Assembly: GCF_030700285.1 (NCBI RefSeq)
Contig: NZ_JAUYZJ010000022.1
Location: 31,365-95,364 of the forward strand
Direction of reading: 5' to 3'
DNA: 64,000 nucleotides
Source: Methylobacterium sp. NEAU K
Lineage (GTDB): Bacteria > Pseudomonadota > Alphaproteobacteria > Rhizobiales > Beijerinckiaceae
Positions 1-8,400 of this stretch are shown in pieces. A program made the position numbers and the translations under genes. The notes beneath the pieces were generated by a model. The model did not search any database. It was not told where the DNA came from and worked only from the letters and a program-made list of their open reading frames with translations. Within the stretch, counting starts at the first letter, position 1, and each line of letters starts with the position of its first letter.

Positions 1-1
1 G

Positions 2-202
2 GCGTTCATCGAGCACGACGCCTTCCAGTGCGGCTACTGCACCCCCGGCCAGCTCTGCTCATCGGTGGGGCTGATGAACGAGGGCCATGCCCACACGCGC
101 GACGAGATCCGCGAGGCGATGAGCGGCAACATCTGTCGCTGCGGGGCCTACACCAACATCGTCGACGCCATCGAGGACGTGATGCAGGGAGCCGCCCGAT
201 GA
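2..202 (+). CDS. paoA: Aldehyde oxidoreductase small subunit, 2Fe-2S (partial, C-terminus)
   Basis: Only the last 66 codons are in the window; the gene enters from the left edge. The visible part is the C-terminal [2Fe-2S] domain of xanthine-dehydrogenase-family iron-sulfur subunits, with CGYCTPGQ and then CRCGAY supplying the two cysteine pairs. The subunit passes electrons from the molybdenum centre towards FAD. Its stop overlaps the next start (ATGA at 199-202), so it is translationally coupled to the FAD subunit. The Pao assignment rests mainly on the neighbouring FAD subunit, which carries a PaoB-type cysteine insert. Confidence 0.85.
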   Translation, partial: AFIEHDAFQCGYCTPGQLCSSVGLMNEGHAHTRDEIREAMSGNICRCGAYTNIVDAIEDVMQGAAR

Positions 203-1206
203 ACCGCTTCGACTATGTCCGCGCCGGCACGGTGGCGGAGGCGGTGCAGGCCTATGGGGCGGGCGCGCGCTTCATCGCGGGCGGCACCAACCTGATCGAC
301 CTGATGAAGTACGAGGTCGAGAAGCCCGACCGGTTGATCGACATCACCCGCCTGCCGCTCGACGGCATCGAGGAGCAGGGCGGCGGCCTGCGGCTCGGGG
401 CGCTCGCGACCAACGCCAAGGTCGCCTACGACGACAGGGTCGCCGCACACTACCCGCTGCTGCGCAACGCCATCCTGGCCGGCGCCTCGGCGCAGCTGCG
501 CAACGCCGCCTCCACGGGCGGCAACCTGCTCCAGCGGACCCGCTGCTACTATTTCTACGACGCCGGTACGCCCTGCAACAAGCGCGAGCCCGGCTCCGGC
601 TGCCCGGCGATCGGCGGCGTGAACCGCATCCACGCGATCTTCGGGGCGAGCGACGCGTGCATCGCCACGCACCCCTCCGACATGTGCGTGGCGCTGGCCG
701 CGCTCGAGGCGGTGGTGCGGGTGAGCGGACCCGGAGGCGACCGGGCGATCCCGTTCTCGGAGTTCCACCGGCTGCCTGGCGACAACCCGGAGAAAGACAC
801 CAACCTCGCCCCCGGCGAGATCGTCGTGTCGGTCGACCTGCCGGAAAGTCGGTTCCCGCAGACCTACACCTACCTGAAGCTGCGCGACCGGCTGTCCTAC
901 GCCTTCGCGCTGGTCTCGGTGGCGGCCGGGCTGGAACTGGACGGCGACACGATCAAGACCGCCCGCCTGGCGCTGGGCGGCGTCGCCCACAAGCCCTGGC
1001 GCAACCGCGAGGCCGAGGCCTTGCTCGAGGGCAAGCCCGCCACGGTCGAGAGCTTCAGGGAGGCGGCCGACCTGATCGTGGCCGAGGCCAAGCCGCAATC
1101 GGAGAACGTCTTCAAGATCGAACTCGCCCGGCGCGCCATCGTGCGCGGCCTCGAGCAGGCCGCCGCCGGCACGCCCCAGTCGCTCAGCGACAAGCGCATC
1201 CAGTGA
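199..1206 (+). CDS. paoB: Aldehyde oxidoreductase FAD-binding subunit, PaoB type
   Basis: 335 residues. The FAD-binding motif FIAGGTNLIDLMK lies near residues 25-37, followed by the CO-dehydrogenase flavoprotein fold. A loop with cysteines at about 116, 126, 135 and 154 resembles the extra [4Fe-4S] site of E. coli PaoB; ordinary xanthine dehydrogenase FAD subunits lack it. That insert is why I prefer PaoABC (periplasmic aldehyde oxidase) over a generic XdhB. The start overlaps the preceding stop (ATGA), and the molybdenum subunit begins 8 bases after this stop, so this is a three-gene operon. An alternative upstream start at 28 would overlap the small subunit and is unlikely. Confidence 0.88.
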   Translation: MNRFDYVRAGTVAEAVQAYGAGARFIAGGTNLIDLMKYEVEKPDRLIDITRLPLDGIEEQGGGLRLGALATNAKVAYDDRVAAHYPLLRNAILAGASAQLRNAASTGGNLLQRTRCYYFYDAGTPCNKREPGSGCPAIGGVNRIHAIFGASDACIATHPSDMCVALAALEAVVRVSGPGGDRAIPFSEFHRLPGDNPEKDTNLAPGEIVVSVDLPESRFPQTYTYLKLRDRLSYAFALVSVAAGLELDGDTIKTARLALGGVAHKPWRNREAEALLEGKPATVESFREAADLIVAEAKPQSENVFKIELARRAIVRGLEQAAAGTPQSLSDKRIQ

Positions 1207-1214
1207 GGAGCCCC

Positions 1215-3467
1215 ATGGCAACCCAGATCAGCACCGCCGCCGGCACCGATCGGCACGTCGGCAGCCCGAGGAGCCGCGTCGACGGCCCCGCCAAGGTGAC
1301 GGGCCTCGCGAAGTATGCCGGTGAATTCACCGCCGCCGACCTCGTCCACGGCTACGTCGTGGGCAGCACGATCGCCCGCGGCACGATCACCGGGATCGAC
1401 TGCGCCGCCGCCGAGGCGGTTCCGGGCGTGCTCAAGGTCCTGACCCACGCGAACCGCCCGGACGTGTCCGGTAAGGCCGATTCCTACCGGGACATGGTCG
1501 GCCCGCCCGGGACGCCCCTGCGGCCGCTCTACGACGCCAACATCCTGTTCTCGGGCCAGCCGGTGGCCTTGGTGCTGGCGGAGGATTTCGAGACCGCCCG
1601 CTACGCCGCCTCGCTGGTCAAGGTCACGTATGCGGCCGAGACGCCCGAGACCGACATCGACGCCCTGGTCCCCACCGCCTACGATCCGCCCACCAAGCGC
1701 GACGGCATCAAGCCGCCGCCCGAGCCCTGGGGCGATGCGGACGCCGCCTTCGGCAAGGCACCGATCCGGGTCGAGCGGCAGTACCGGATGGCCAACGAGC
1801 ACCACAACCCGATGGAGCCGCACGCCTCCACGGTGATCGTCGAGGCCGACGGGACCTACACCGCCTACGACAAGATCCAGGGCGTGGCCAACAGCCAGCA
1901 ATACCTGACCGGTGCCTTCGGGCTGAAGCCCGAGCAGGTGCGGGTCATGAACCCCTATCTCGGCGGCGGCTTCGGCGCCGGCCTGCGCCCGCAATACCAG
2001 CTGTTCCTGGCGATGCTGGCCGCCAAGGATCTCGGCCGCTCGGTCCGCGTGGTCCTGACCCGCGAGCAGATGTGGAGCTTCACCTATCGGCCGGAGGCGG
2101 TGCAGACGGTCTCTCTGGGCGCGAGCCCGGACGGCGCGCTCCAGGCGCTGCGGCACGACGCCGTGCAGGGCACCTCGCGCTACGAGGATTACCAGGAGAA
2201 CATCGTCAACTGGTCGGGCACGCTCTACAAGTGCGACAACGTCAAGCTGACCTACCGGCTCGCCAAGCTCGACACCGCGACGCCCGGCGACATGCGTGCC
2301 CCCGGGGCGGTGTCGGGCCTGTTCGCCATCGAGAGCGCGATGGACGAACTCGCCGTGGAGACCGGCAAGGACCCGATCGAGCTGCGGCTGATCAACTACA
2401 CGGATTCGGATCCGGTGGAGGGCAAGCCCTACGGCTCGAAGGCGCTGAAATCCTGCTTCGAGCAGGGCGCGGCGCGCTTCGGCTGGGCGAAGCGCGACCC
2501 GAAGCCCCGCTCCATGCGCGAGGGCCGCGAACTCGTCGGCTGGGGCATGGCGTCGGGCATCTGGGAGGCGCTGATGATGCCCTCCAGCGCCCGCGCGGTG
2601 CTGAGTGCCGACGGCAAGCTGGAGATCGGCAATTCCACCGGCGACATCGGCACCGGCACCTACACGATCCTCACCCAGATCGGCGCCGACGCGCTGGGCC
2701 TGCCGATGGAGGACGTGACGACCAAGCTCGGTGACACCAACCTCGCCGAGGCGCCGGTGGCCGGCGGATCGTGGACGGCGGCGTCCTCCGGCACGGCGGT
2801 GATGAAGGCCTGCCGCAACATCGCCGCCCAGGTCTTCGTGCTGGCCCGCCAGATGGAGAACTCGCCGCTGGCCAACGTCGATTTCGAGCGCGTTGTCTTC
2901 ACCGGCGGCCGGATTGAGGTCGCCGGGGACCCGTCCCGCGGCGTCTCGATCAAGGACGCCATGCGCGCGGGCGGCTTCGAGACGATCGAGGTGACCGAGA
3001 AGGCCGGCCCGGACTCGGATTTCGCCAAGCAGTTCGAGTGCTACACCCACCAGGCGGTGTTCGTGGAGGTGAAGGTCGACGAGGACCTCGGCCAGGTGCG
3101 CGTCACTCGCGTCGTCTCGGCGATCGCGGCGGGCAAGATCCTCAACCCGAAGACCGCGCGCAGCCAGATCATCGGCGCGACGGTGATGGGGATCGGCTCC
3201 GCGCTGCACGAGGAATCGATGCTCGACCATCGCCTCGGCCGGTTCATGAACCGCAACCTCGGCGAGTACCACGTGCCGGCCAACGCCGACATCCACGACC
3301 TCGACGTGATCTTCGTGGACGAGGAGGACAAGGCCAACCCGCTGGGCGTCAAGGGCGTCGGCGAGATCGGCATCGTCGGGACCGCGGCGGCCATCGCCAA
3401 CGCGGTCTTCCACGCCACGGGCAAGCGGGTGCGGGACCTGCCGATCACCATCGACAAGCTGCTCTGA
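1215..3467 (+). CDS. paoC: Aldehyde oxidoreductase molybdenum-binding subunit, PaoC type
   Basis: 750 residues, the normal size for a PaoC/YagR-type large subunit. It holds the molybdopterin cytosine dinucleotide cofactor and oxidises aldehydes to carboxylic acids. The N-terminal part carries the aldehyde oxidase a/b hammerhead domain (about 25-140). GGGFGAG near residues 250-256 contacts the cofactor, and GVGEIGI near the C-terminus contains the catalytic glutamate (about E717). The start at 1215 follows GAGG with good spacing. It closes the operon. No dedicated cofactor-insertion chaperone (paoD/xdhC-like) is found downstream, so it may be encoded elsewhere. Confidence 0.88.
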   Translation: MATQISTAAGTDRHVGSPRSRVDGPAKVTGLAKYAGEFTAADLVHGYVVGSTIARGTITGIDCAAAEAVPGVLKVLTHANRPDVSGKADSYRDMVGPPGTPLRPLYDANILFSGQPVALVLAEDFETARYAASLVKVTYAAETPETDIDALVPTAYDPPTKRDGIKPPPEPWGDADAAFGKAPIRVERQYRMANEHHNPMEPHASTVIVEADGTYTAYDKIQGVANSQQYLTGAFGLKPEQVRVMNPYLGGGFGAGLRPQYQLFLAMLAAKDLGRSVRVVLTREQMWSFTYRPEAVQTVSLGASPDGALQALRHDAVQGTSRYEDYQENIVNWSGTLYKCDNVKLTYRLAKLDTATPGDMRAPGAVSGLFAIESAMDELAVETGKDPIELRLINYTDSDPVEGKPYGSKALKSCFEQGAARFGWAKRDPKPRSMREGRELVGWGMASGIWEALMMPSSARAVLSADGKLEIGNSTGDIGTGTYTILTQIGADALGLPMEDVTTKLGDTNLAEAPVAGGSWTAASSGTAVMKACRNIAAQVFVLARQMENSPLANVDFERVVFTGGRIEVAGDPSRGVSIKDAMRAGGFETIEVTEKAGPDSDFAKQFECYTHQAVFVEVKVDEDLGQVRVTRVVSAIAAGKILNPKTARSQIIGATVMGIGSALHEESMLDHRLGRFMNRNLGEYHVPANADIHDLDVIFVDEEDKANPLGVKGVGEIGIVGTAAAIANAVFHATGKRVRDLPITIDKLL

Positions 3468-3489
3468 GGACGCGGGATAGGCTACAGGA

Positions 3490-3520
3490 AAGCCGCCGTG
3501 CCGACCGCGCGGCGGCTTTT
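3490..3520 (+). terminator. Rho-independent terminator after paoC
   Basis: A perfect 8-bp stem, AGCCGCCG (3491-3498) pairing with CGGCGGCT (3510-3517), encloses an 11-base loop and is followed by a short T run. It sits just after the paoC stop and separates the oxidoreductase operon from the permease gene that starts at 3536. Confidence 0.7.
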
Positions 3521-3535
3521 CACCCTGAGGCGCGA

Positions 3536-3973
3536 TTGAGCCACCTTCTGCAATCCTGGCGCTTCTGGGCGCTCGCCTCGGCGGGCTTCGCGGCGCTGAC
3601 TGCGATCCTCGCCAAGGTCGGCATCTCGGGCGTGCAGTCCGATGTCGCGACCTTCGTGCGCACCCTGGTGATCGTGGCCTTCGCGGGCGCGATCGTGGTC
3701 GGATCCGGGCAGGCCGGCGGCCTCGCGCAGATCTCCGGCCGCAGCCTCGTCTTCCTGGTCCTCTCGGGTCTCGCCACCGGGGCGTCCTGGCTCTGCTACT
3801 TCCGGGCGCTGTCGCTGGGCGACGCCGCCCGCGTCGCGCCGATCGACAAGCTGAGCGTGGTGCTGGTCGCGATCTTCGGCGCGACTCTCCTCGGCGAGAC
3901 CCTGAGCCTCGCGGCCTGGATCGGCGTCGCGCTGATCGCCGCCGGGGCCGCCCTCGTCGCCTCCGGCTGGTGA
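3536..3973 (+). CDS. EamA-like small membrane permease
   Basis: 145 residues starting at TTG; no ATG or GTG is better placed. It has about five hydrophobic segments and resembles single-domain EamA/DMT family proteins of about 140 residues. Visible family features are the opening Trp-rich helix (FWALASAGFAALTAILAK), a central SWLCYFRAL segment and a closing ALIAAGAALVAS helix. Such half-size proteins are thought to work as dimers; the substrate cannot be read from the sequence. It is separated from paoC by a terminator, so it probably has its own transcript. The start is moderately uncertain. Confidence 0.7.
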   Translation: MSHLLQSWRFWALASAGFAALTAILAKVGISGVQSDVATFVRTLVIVAFAGAIVVGSGQAGGLAQISGRSLVFLVLSGLATGASWLCYFRALSLGDAARVAPIDKLSVVLVAIFGATLLGETLSLAAWIGVALIAAGAALVASGW

Positions 3974-4047
3974 AGCGGGGAGCGCTGGCGCACCGATCCA
4001 TTAACCGCCCGCGCCCATCCTGACGGTCTCTCGCGAAAGGGACCGCC

Positions 4048-4203
4048 ATGGATTGGGTCTACCGCGGCTTCGAGACCTCGCTTCTGGGGCTCGCCCTGGG
4101 TCTCGGCCTCGCGGCTTGCTGGTCGCTCGGCACCGAGCCGGCGCCGAGCGCTACGCTGTCCGTCACCCTGCCGATGCTGACCGTCACGAGCCCCGCGCCC
4201 TGA
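4048..4203 (+). CDS. Small single-helix membrane protein, unknown function
   Basis: 51 residues. ATG is preceded by GAAAGGGA, a fair ribosome site. Residues 11-28 are a hydrophobic helix rich in Gly and Leu, followed by a short tail with Pro/Thr/Ser, most likely outside the membrane. The cysteine at the helix end is not in a clear lipobox. I recognise no family. It lies alone between the permease gene and the convergent GST gene. Confidence 0.45.
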   Translation: MDWVYRGFETSLLGLALGLGLAACWSLGTEPAPSATLSVTLPMLTVTSPAP

Positions 4204-4234
4204 CGCGGGGACCGGGAGGCCGCTCGGATCTCGG

Positions 4235-4915
4235 TCAGGCGGCGTTCTGAGCCGCGCGGAACATGAAGCCGCGGGCCTCGGCGTCCATCTCGGTCTTGAA
4301 GGCGTGGCGGCCCTTCAGCGCCTCGGCGGCCTGCGCGGCCGGGCGGGCGTTGAGCGTGTCGAGGTGGCGCTTGACGTGGGGCAACTCCGCGAAGGCGCCC
4401 TCGCCGAGCACGAACGGCACCATCCGGGCCCAGCCCCACACCGCCATGTCGACGATGGTGTAGGTGTCGCCCACCACGTAGGCGCGATCGGCGAGCCGCC
4501 CGTCGAGGATGCCCCAGTGTCGGCGCGCCTCGAAGATGTAGCGCTCGGTGGCGTAGGCGCCGCCGTCCGGCGCGAAGTGGCGGAAATGCACGCACTGGCC
4601 CGAGAACGGCCCGATGCCGGTGGCCACGAACATCAGCCAGGACAGCATCTCGCCCCGAGCCGGCTCGCCCTCGGGCAGGAACCGGCCGGTCTTTCCGGCG
4701 AGGTAGAGCAGGATGGCGTTGGAATCGAACACCGTCACGTCGCCGTCGACGATCGCCGGCACCTTCGCGTTCGGGTTGATCGCCGTGTAGGCGGGATCGA
4801 ACTGCTCGCCCTTGCGCGGATCGACCGGCACCGGCTCGTAGGCGAGGCCCATCTCCTCCAGGCAGAGGGCGACCTTCATCGGGTTGGGGCTGAGATTATG
4901 ATAGAATCGAATCAC
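4235..4915 (-). CDS. Glutathione S-transferase family protein
   Basis: 226 residues, usual for soluble GSTs. The N-terminal thioredoxin-like domain shows SPNPMKVALCLEEM (residues 8-21) with the active-site serine region, and VPAIVDGDVTVFDSNA forms the glutathione-binding cis-proline and Ser segment. An all-alpha domain follows from about residue 90. I chose the GTG start at 4915 because AGGGAG lies at ideal spacing. The ATG at 4969 would add an Arg-rich tail with no family match. The natural substrate is unknown; the gene appears to be monocistronic. Confidence 0.85.
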   Translation of the reverse strand: MIRFYHNLSPNPMKVALCLEEMGLAYEPVPVDPRKGEQFDPAYTAINPNAKVPAIVDGDVTVFDSNAILLYLAGKTGRFLPEGEPARGEMLSWLMFVATGIGPFSGQCVHFRHFAPDGGAYATERYIFEARRHWGILDGRLADRAYVVGDTYTIVDMAVWGWARMVPFVLGEGAFAELPHVKRHLDTLNARPAAQAAEALKGRHAFKTEMDAEARGFMFRAAQNAA

Positions 4916-4989
4916 GGGGCACTCCCTGAACGACCCGCGGAGAGTTCTCCGGGATGGGGCCGCGCACAAGCCGCGGCGGCGCGGGGCGC

Positions 4990-6465
4990 CTATTCCACCA
5001 CGACCTTGTAGCTGCGGCCCGGCACCAGCACGGCGCCCCGCTCGAGGCCGTTGAGGACGAGGAACCGTTCGAGCGGCCTGTCCGGCACCGCCATGCGACG
5101 GGCGAGTTCCTCGGCGCTGGCCGAGCTGGCCTGGACCACCTGCAGCCGCAGCGGCCGCAGGACGGCCTCCTCGGGGGCGATCGCGCTCAGGCTCGCCGTC
5201 CAGGGCCGGAAGGCCGGGTCGGGATCGGTCGCGCCCTTGGCCGCCATGATCATCCGGTAGGTCGTATCCCCGATCCGGACCGCCGCGAGCCGGAAGGTCC
5301 AGTCCTTGCCGCGCGAGAGCGCGAAGGCCGCCGGGCGGCCGCCGAGGTCGCGGGTCTCGAAACCGGCCGGGTCGAGGGGGTCGTTCCAGCTCGCCTTCAG
5401 CACCGCGTCGAGGGGCTGGCCGTCCTTCGCGTCGATCTGGTCGAACAGCAGTCGCCGGTTGCCGTCCGGAGTGGTGCCGAGCACGGCCGAGCGGGTGTTC
5501 TCGAGGGTGAAGCCGTCCGGGACATCGAAGGCGATCCCCAGCCCGGGATGGATGAAGCGGCGGCCGCGCACCGCGCCGTCGCGGGGGTTGTCGCCGTAGG
5601 CGAGCCCGTCCACGGCCGCGAGATAGGAGGCCCGGTCATCGGCCCCGATTCCCGGTGCGCCAATCCGGCGCGCCGCCCGGGTGACCAGGGTGATGCGCTC
5701 CGCGGTGCCCGGATGGGTCGCCAGCATGTCGGGTTCGCCCGCGGTGCCGCTGCCGGCCTTCAGGGCGGTCGAGCGGTTCAGCGCGGTGAGGAAGCGGCCG
5801 GCCGCGAACGGGTCGTAGCCGGCCCGGGCGAGGGTGCGCACGCCGGTGGCGTCCGCCTCCAGCTCCTGCTCGCGGGAGAAGCGGGCCAGGGCGAAGCGCG
5901 ACTGGTGCTGCAGCTGCGCGCCGGTATCGGGATCGTTCAGCACGTCCGCCACGACCCGGCTGACCAGCGCCGAGCGCAGCTCCAGCTCGCTCCGGGCCGT
6001 GGCGTGGTTGAGCGTCACGTGCGCCATCTCGTGGGCGAGCACGGCCGCCACCTCGGAGGTGTCGCTGGCCAGCGCCACCAGGCCGCGGGTGACGTAGAGC
6101 CGCCCGTTCGGCAGCGCGAAGGCGTTGACCACGGGCGAATCGAGCAGCGTCACCGCGTAGGTCTGGTCCGGACGCTCGCTCGCCTTCACGAGCCGGTCGG
6201 TGACCTCCGTGAGCATCCGCATCACGTTGGGCGCGCGCGCCTCGCCCCCGAAGGAGGCCACGAGCTTGAGGTGGTCGGCATCCGCCGCGCGCTCACGGCC
6301 GGTGGTGCGCGGGGCCTCGACAGGCACCCGGACCACCGCGGGCGTGACGGTCCCGGCTGTCTGGTCGGCCACGCAGGCGCCCAGAAGCGCCGCGAGCGCG
6401 CCAACGGCCGCCGCGCCACGCAAGGACCGCCCCACCACCTGAAATCGCTCCGTGATCCCGCCCAT
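4990..6465 (-). CDS. M48 family metalloprotease, lipoprotein, BepA-like
   Basis: 491 residues. The N-terminus is a lipoprotein signal peptide ending LLGAC, with Cys at about 31. The zinc motif HEMAH is at about 145-149 and the third ligand is in ELEAD (about 201-205), the M48 pattern. The C-terminal 60 residues look like a LysM/GW-type wall or protein-binding module. In this family, BepA-like proteases act in the periplasm in outer-membrane protein quality control. The start is 5 bases downstream of the stop of the SNase-like gene, so the two are one operon. Upstream in-frame starts would overlap that gene. Confidence 0.85.
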   Translation of the reverse strand: MGGITERFQVVGRSLRGAAAVGALAALLGACVADQTAGTVTPAVVRVPVEAPRTTGRERAADADHLKLVASFGGEARAPNVMRMLTEVTDRLVKASERPDQTYAVTLLDSPVVNAFALPNGRLYVTRGLVALASDTSEVAAVLAHEMAHVTLNHATARSELELRSALVSRVVADVLNDPDTGAQLQHQSRFALARFSREQELEADATGVRTLARAGYDPFAAGRFLTALNRSTALKAGSGTAGEPDMLATHPGTAERITLVTRAARRIGAPGIGADDRASYLAAVDGLAYGDNPRDGAVRGRRFIHPGLGIAFDVPDGFTLENTRSAVLGTTPDGNRRLLFDQIDAKDGQPLDAVLKASWNDPLDPAGFETRDLGGRPAAFALSRGKDWTFRLAAVRIGDTTYRMIMAAKGATDPDPAFRPWTASLSAIAPEEAVLRPLRLQVVQASSASAEELARRMAVPDRPLERFLVLNGLERGAVLVPGRSYKVVVE

Positions 6466-6470
6466 CGCGA

Positions 6471-7313
6471 TCAGCGCCGCAGCCCCCGTTCCCCGTCCGG
6501 CCCGGCCTCGGGCCGGTCCGGCTCGCTCAGGACCTCGAGTGCGTCGGCGGCGGCTTCCAGGGTCGGGCCGCGCCAGACCTCCAGGATGCCGCGCACCCGC
6601 ACGCGCCGGCCTTCGAGCGAGGCCGCACTCAAACCATGCGCGCGCATCATTCGCCAAGTGCGTTTCGATACCGTGACCGTGAGCCCGTCCCCGCCGCGGG
6701 CCGCGAAATCGAGATATGCGCGGGCGCTGCGCTCGCCGACGTGGCGGATGCGGCCCTCCACCACGGCGAAGCGCCCCGCCAGCGCCCGGAGCCCGGGCCC
6801 GTCGGTGGCCGCCAGGACCGGATCGCGCCAGAGGCCGAGCCGTTGGGCCCGGGCGGCTTCCTCCACCGTGCGCAGGGCCGGCCGGCAGAGAGAATCGGCC
6901 TCGCCGGCGTCCGCGAAGGCGAGGCCGGCCCCGATCAGCCCTCCTGCGAGGTCGATGTCGCTGTCCGTCACCTCGATGTCGGCCCGCTCCCGGCCCCAGC
7001 GGTCGGGCTGCCCGCGGGGGATCACGGTGAGGCCGTCACCCCGCCGCGCATCGAGCCAGGCCCGCGCCGCCTCGGCGGCCTCCGGCGCGTCCGGCCACCG
7101 CAGGGAATCGAGCATGGCGCGGGCGCCCGACGCCAGGCGGATCTCGCCGCGCAGCCCGATCCCGTCGAGGAGGTCGGTGCGCGCCGCGCCCGGCCGGCAT
7201 TCCGCCGGCCCGGCGCGGGCCGGCATGGCACCGACGGGCGCCCCCAGCGCCAGGGCCGCAGCGATCCGTGCCGCCCGGGTGCGCCATCCTTTCGATCCCG
7301 CTGTCCTGGTCAT
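6471..7313 (-). CDS. Exported thermonuclease-like (SNase-fold) protein
   Basis: 280 residues with an N-terminal signal sequence rich in Ala (about 14-35). The middle (about 50-150) resembles the OB-type thermonuclease fold: a beta-rich start, the RWGRERADIEV segment, and a downstream helix rich in Glu, Ala and Arg with GLW (EEAARAQRLGLW). A second OB-like segment follows to about residue 255. I do not see an unambiguous full set of SNase catalytic Arg/Glu residues, so enzymatic activity is uncertain. The ATG at 7313 has CGGAGC at proper spacing; an ATG at 7334 is the alternative. It is the first gene of an operon with the M48 protease. Confidence 0.6.
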   Translation of the reverse strand: MTRTAGSKGWRTRAARIAAALALGAPVGAMPARAGPAECRPGAARTDLLDGIGLRGEIRLASGARAMLDSLRWPDAPEAAEAARAWLDARRGDGLTVIPRGQPDRWGRERADIEVTDSDIDLAGGLIGAGLAFADAGEADSLCRPALRTVEEAARAQRLGLWRDPVLAATDGPGLRALAGRFAVVEGRIRHVGERSARAYLDFAARGGDGLTVTVSKRTWRMMRAHGLSAASLEGRRVRVRGILEVWRGPTLEAAADALEVLSEPDRPEAGPDGERGLRR

Positions 7314-7404
7314 CGAATGCTCCGGGCGGATCATGCCGCGGAACCGCGCCGTTTGCACCGCGCGGTTGGCCTGACGCGGCGATGATGCTAAGGGAGAGGC
7401 GGTC

Positions 7405-7750
7405 GTCTCCGTAGCTCAGCTGGACAGAGCACAGGTTTCCTAAACGGTAACAATTGGGCGTCGCATCGGGAAACCGCGCGGCGGATCCGCTCAAAGTCGG
7501 GGAAAGCTTCCGGCGTCGGCGCTTGACTGTCCGACGCCCTGCCGATCCCGAGCCAAGCCCGCGCGGCGCCGACGCGTCCCGTGGGAAGGTGTAGAGACTA
7601 GACGGGCGGCACCTAACGGCCGGGCGTGAGCCCCTGCCCACGGTGAAGGGATAGTCCAGGCCACGAACGCGGCCCGCACGGGCCGCGGCGGCGAAAGCCG
7701 AAGTGGTATGAAACCTGGGGTCGCAGGTTCGAGCCCTGCCGGGGACACCA
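7405..7750 (+). tRNA. tRNA-Arg(CCU), interrupted by a group I intron
   Basis: Exon 1 is 7405-7441 and exon 2 is 7711-7750; joined they give a 77-nt tRNA with encoded CCA. The acceptor stem is GTCTCCG with CGGGGAC (one T-G pair), the D stem is GCTC/GAGC, the anticodon stem is CAGGT/ACCTG with loop TTCCTAA (anticodon CCT), and the T arm is GCAGG/CCTGC. Without removing the insert the anticodon arm cannot form. The insert lies between positions 36 and 37, immediately 3' of the anticodon. The gene stands alone between divergent genes. Confidence 0.93.
7442..7710 (+). ncRNA. Group I self-splicing intron in tRNA-Arg(CCU)
   Basis: 269 nt, with no ORF inside, so no homing endonuclease. P1 is visible: the end of exon 1, GGTTTCCT (7434-7441), pairs with the internal guide GGGAAACC (7468-7475) and ends in the U-G wobble at the 5' splice site. 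The intron ends in G at 7710, as required. The P7 strands GACTA (7596-7600) and TAGTC (7652-7656) sit in the conserved contexts GTAGAGACTAGA and AAGGGATAGTCC. The small size and core sequence suggest subgroup IC3, the kind known in tRNA genes of Azoarcus and Agrobacterium. Confidence 0.9.
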
Positions 7751-7886
7751 GAATCCAGGGTGCCGGAGCCTCGCCGGGCGGCCCGGCAAAACGTTCACCG
7801 CGATCGTCGCCCGCCGGTGACAAGAACTCGGGGCGGCGTTAAGCTTTGCCGCCCGGAGACGCGGCAGGGGGTGGGCGAGTTTCTTC

Positions 7887-8294
7887 ATGGCGGGTCAGAA
7901 AACCGATCAGCGCGACGTCTATGTCGGGCAACGCATCGCCGAGCAGCGCCGAAAGGCGTCGCTGACGCAGCGGCGCGTCGCGCAAAGCTTCGGGATGTCG
8001 GCGGCGCAGCTGCAGAAGTACGAGAAGGGCACCAACCGGATAAGCGCCGTCCATCTCGATATCTTCTCCCGGATGACCGGGGTGCCGATGGATTACTTCT
8101 TCAAGGGCATGCCGCGCACGGACGACTTCACCGCGCCGGGCTTCGCCGAGCCGGAGCAGCCTTCCCTGGCCGAGGGCGGCCTGAGGGGGCTGGCCGAGAT
8201 CGTGGGCCGCCACATCACCGAGAACTTCTCCGAGGAGGCGCGCCGGGACGTCGCCGCCGCGATCCGGGCGCTCGACAGCAAGCTCAACGGCTGA
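7887..8294 (+). CDS. XRE-family helix-turn-helix regulator upstream of metK
   Basis: 135 residues. A Cro/CI-type HTH occupies about residues 12-70; the recognition region is near MSAAQLQKYEKGTNRIS. A C-terminal helical part (about 95-133) probably serves dimerisation. It precedes metK by 169 bases on the same strand, a position that similar regulators occupy in many alphaproteobacteria. Whether it controls metK is not shown by the sequence. The ribosome site before ATG 7887 is weak. It starts 136 bases after the split tRNA. Confidence 0.8.
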   Translation: MAGQKTDQRDVYVGQRIAEQRRKASLTQRRVAQSFGMSAAQLQKYEKGTNRISAVHLDIFSRMTGVPMDYFFKGMPRTDDFTAPGFAEPEQPSLAEGGLRGLAEIVGRHITENFSEEARRDVAAAIRALDSKLNG

Positions 8295-8400
8295 AGCCGG
8301 GTGCCCTTGGCCGGCGAGCGTTTTGCCGCCCGTTTCGTCCGTTAAAGCGGATACGTTCGTCGATTCGTCTTGACCGTCGCCGGACCCGGTGCGAGAACCC

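Noticed and set aside
897..4049. 1050-codon open frame on the minus strand, antisense to paoBC
   Set aside because: It is a by-product of high GC at third codon positions of the real genes; the protein is Arg/Asp/Gly/His-rich noise with no domain, and paoB and paoC are unmistakable on the other strand.
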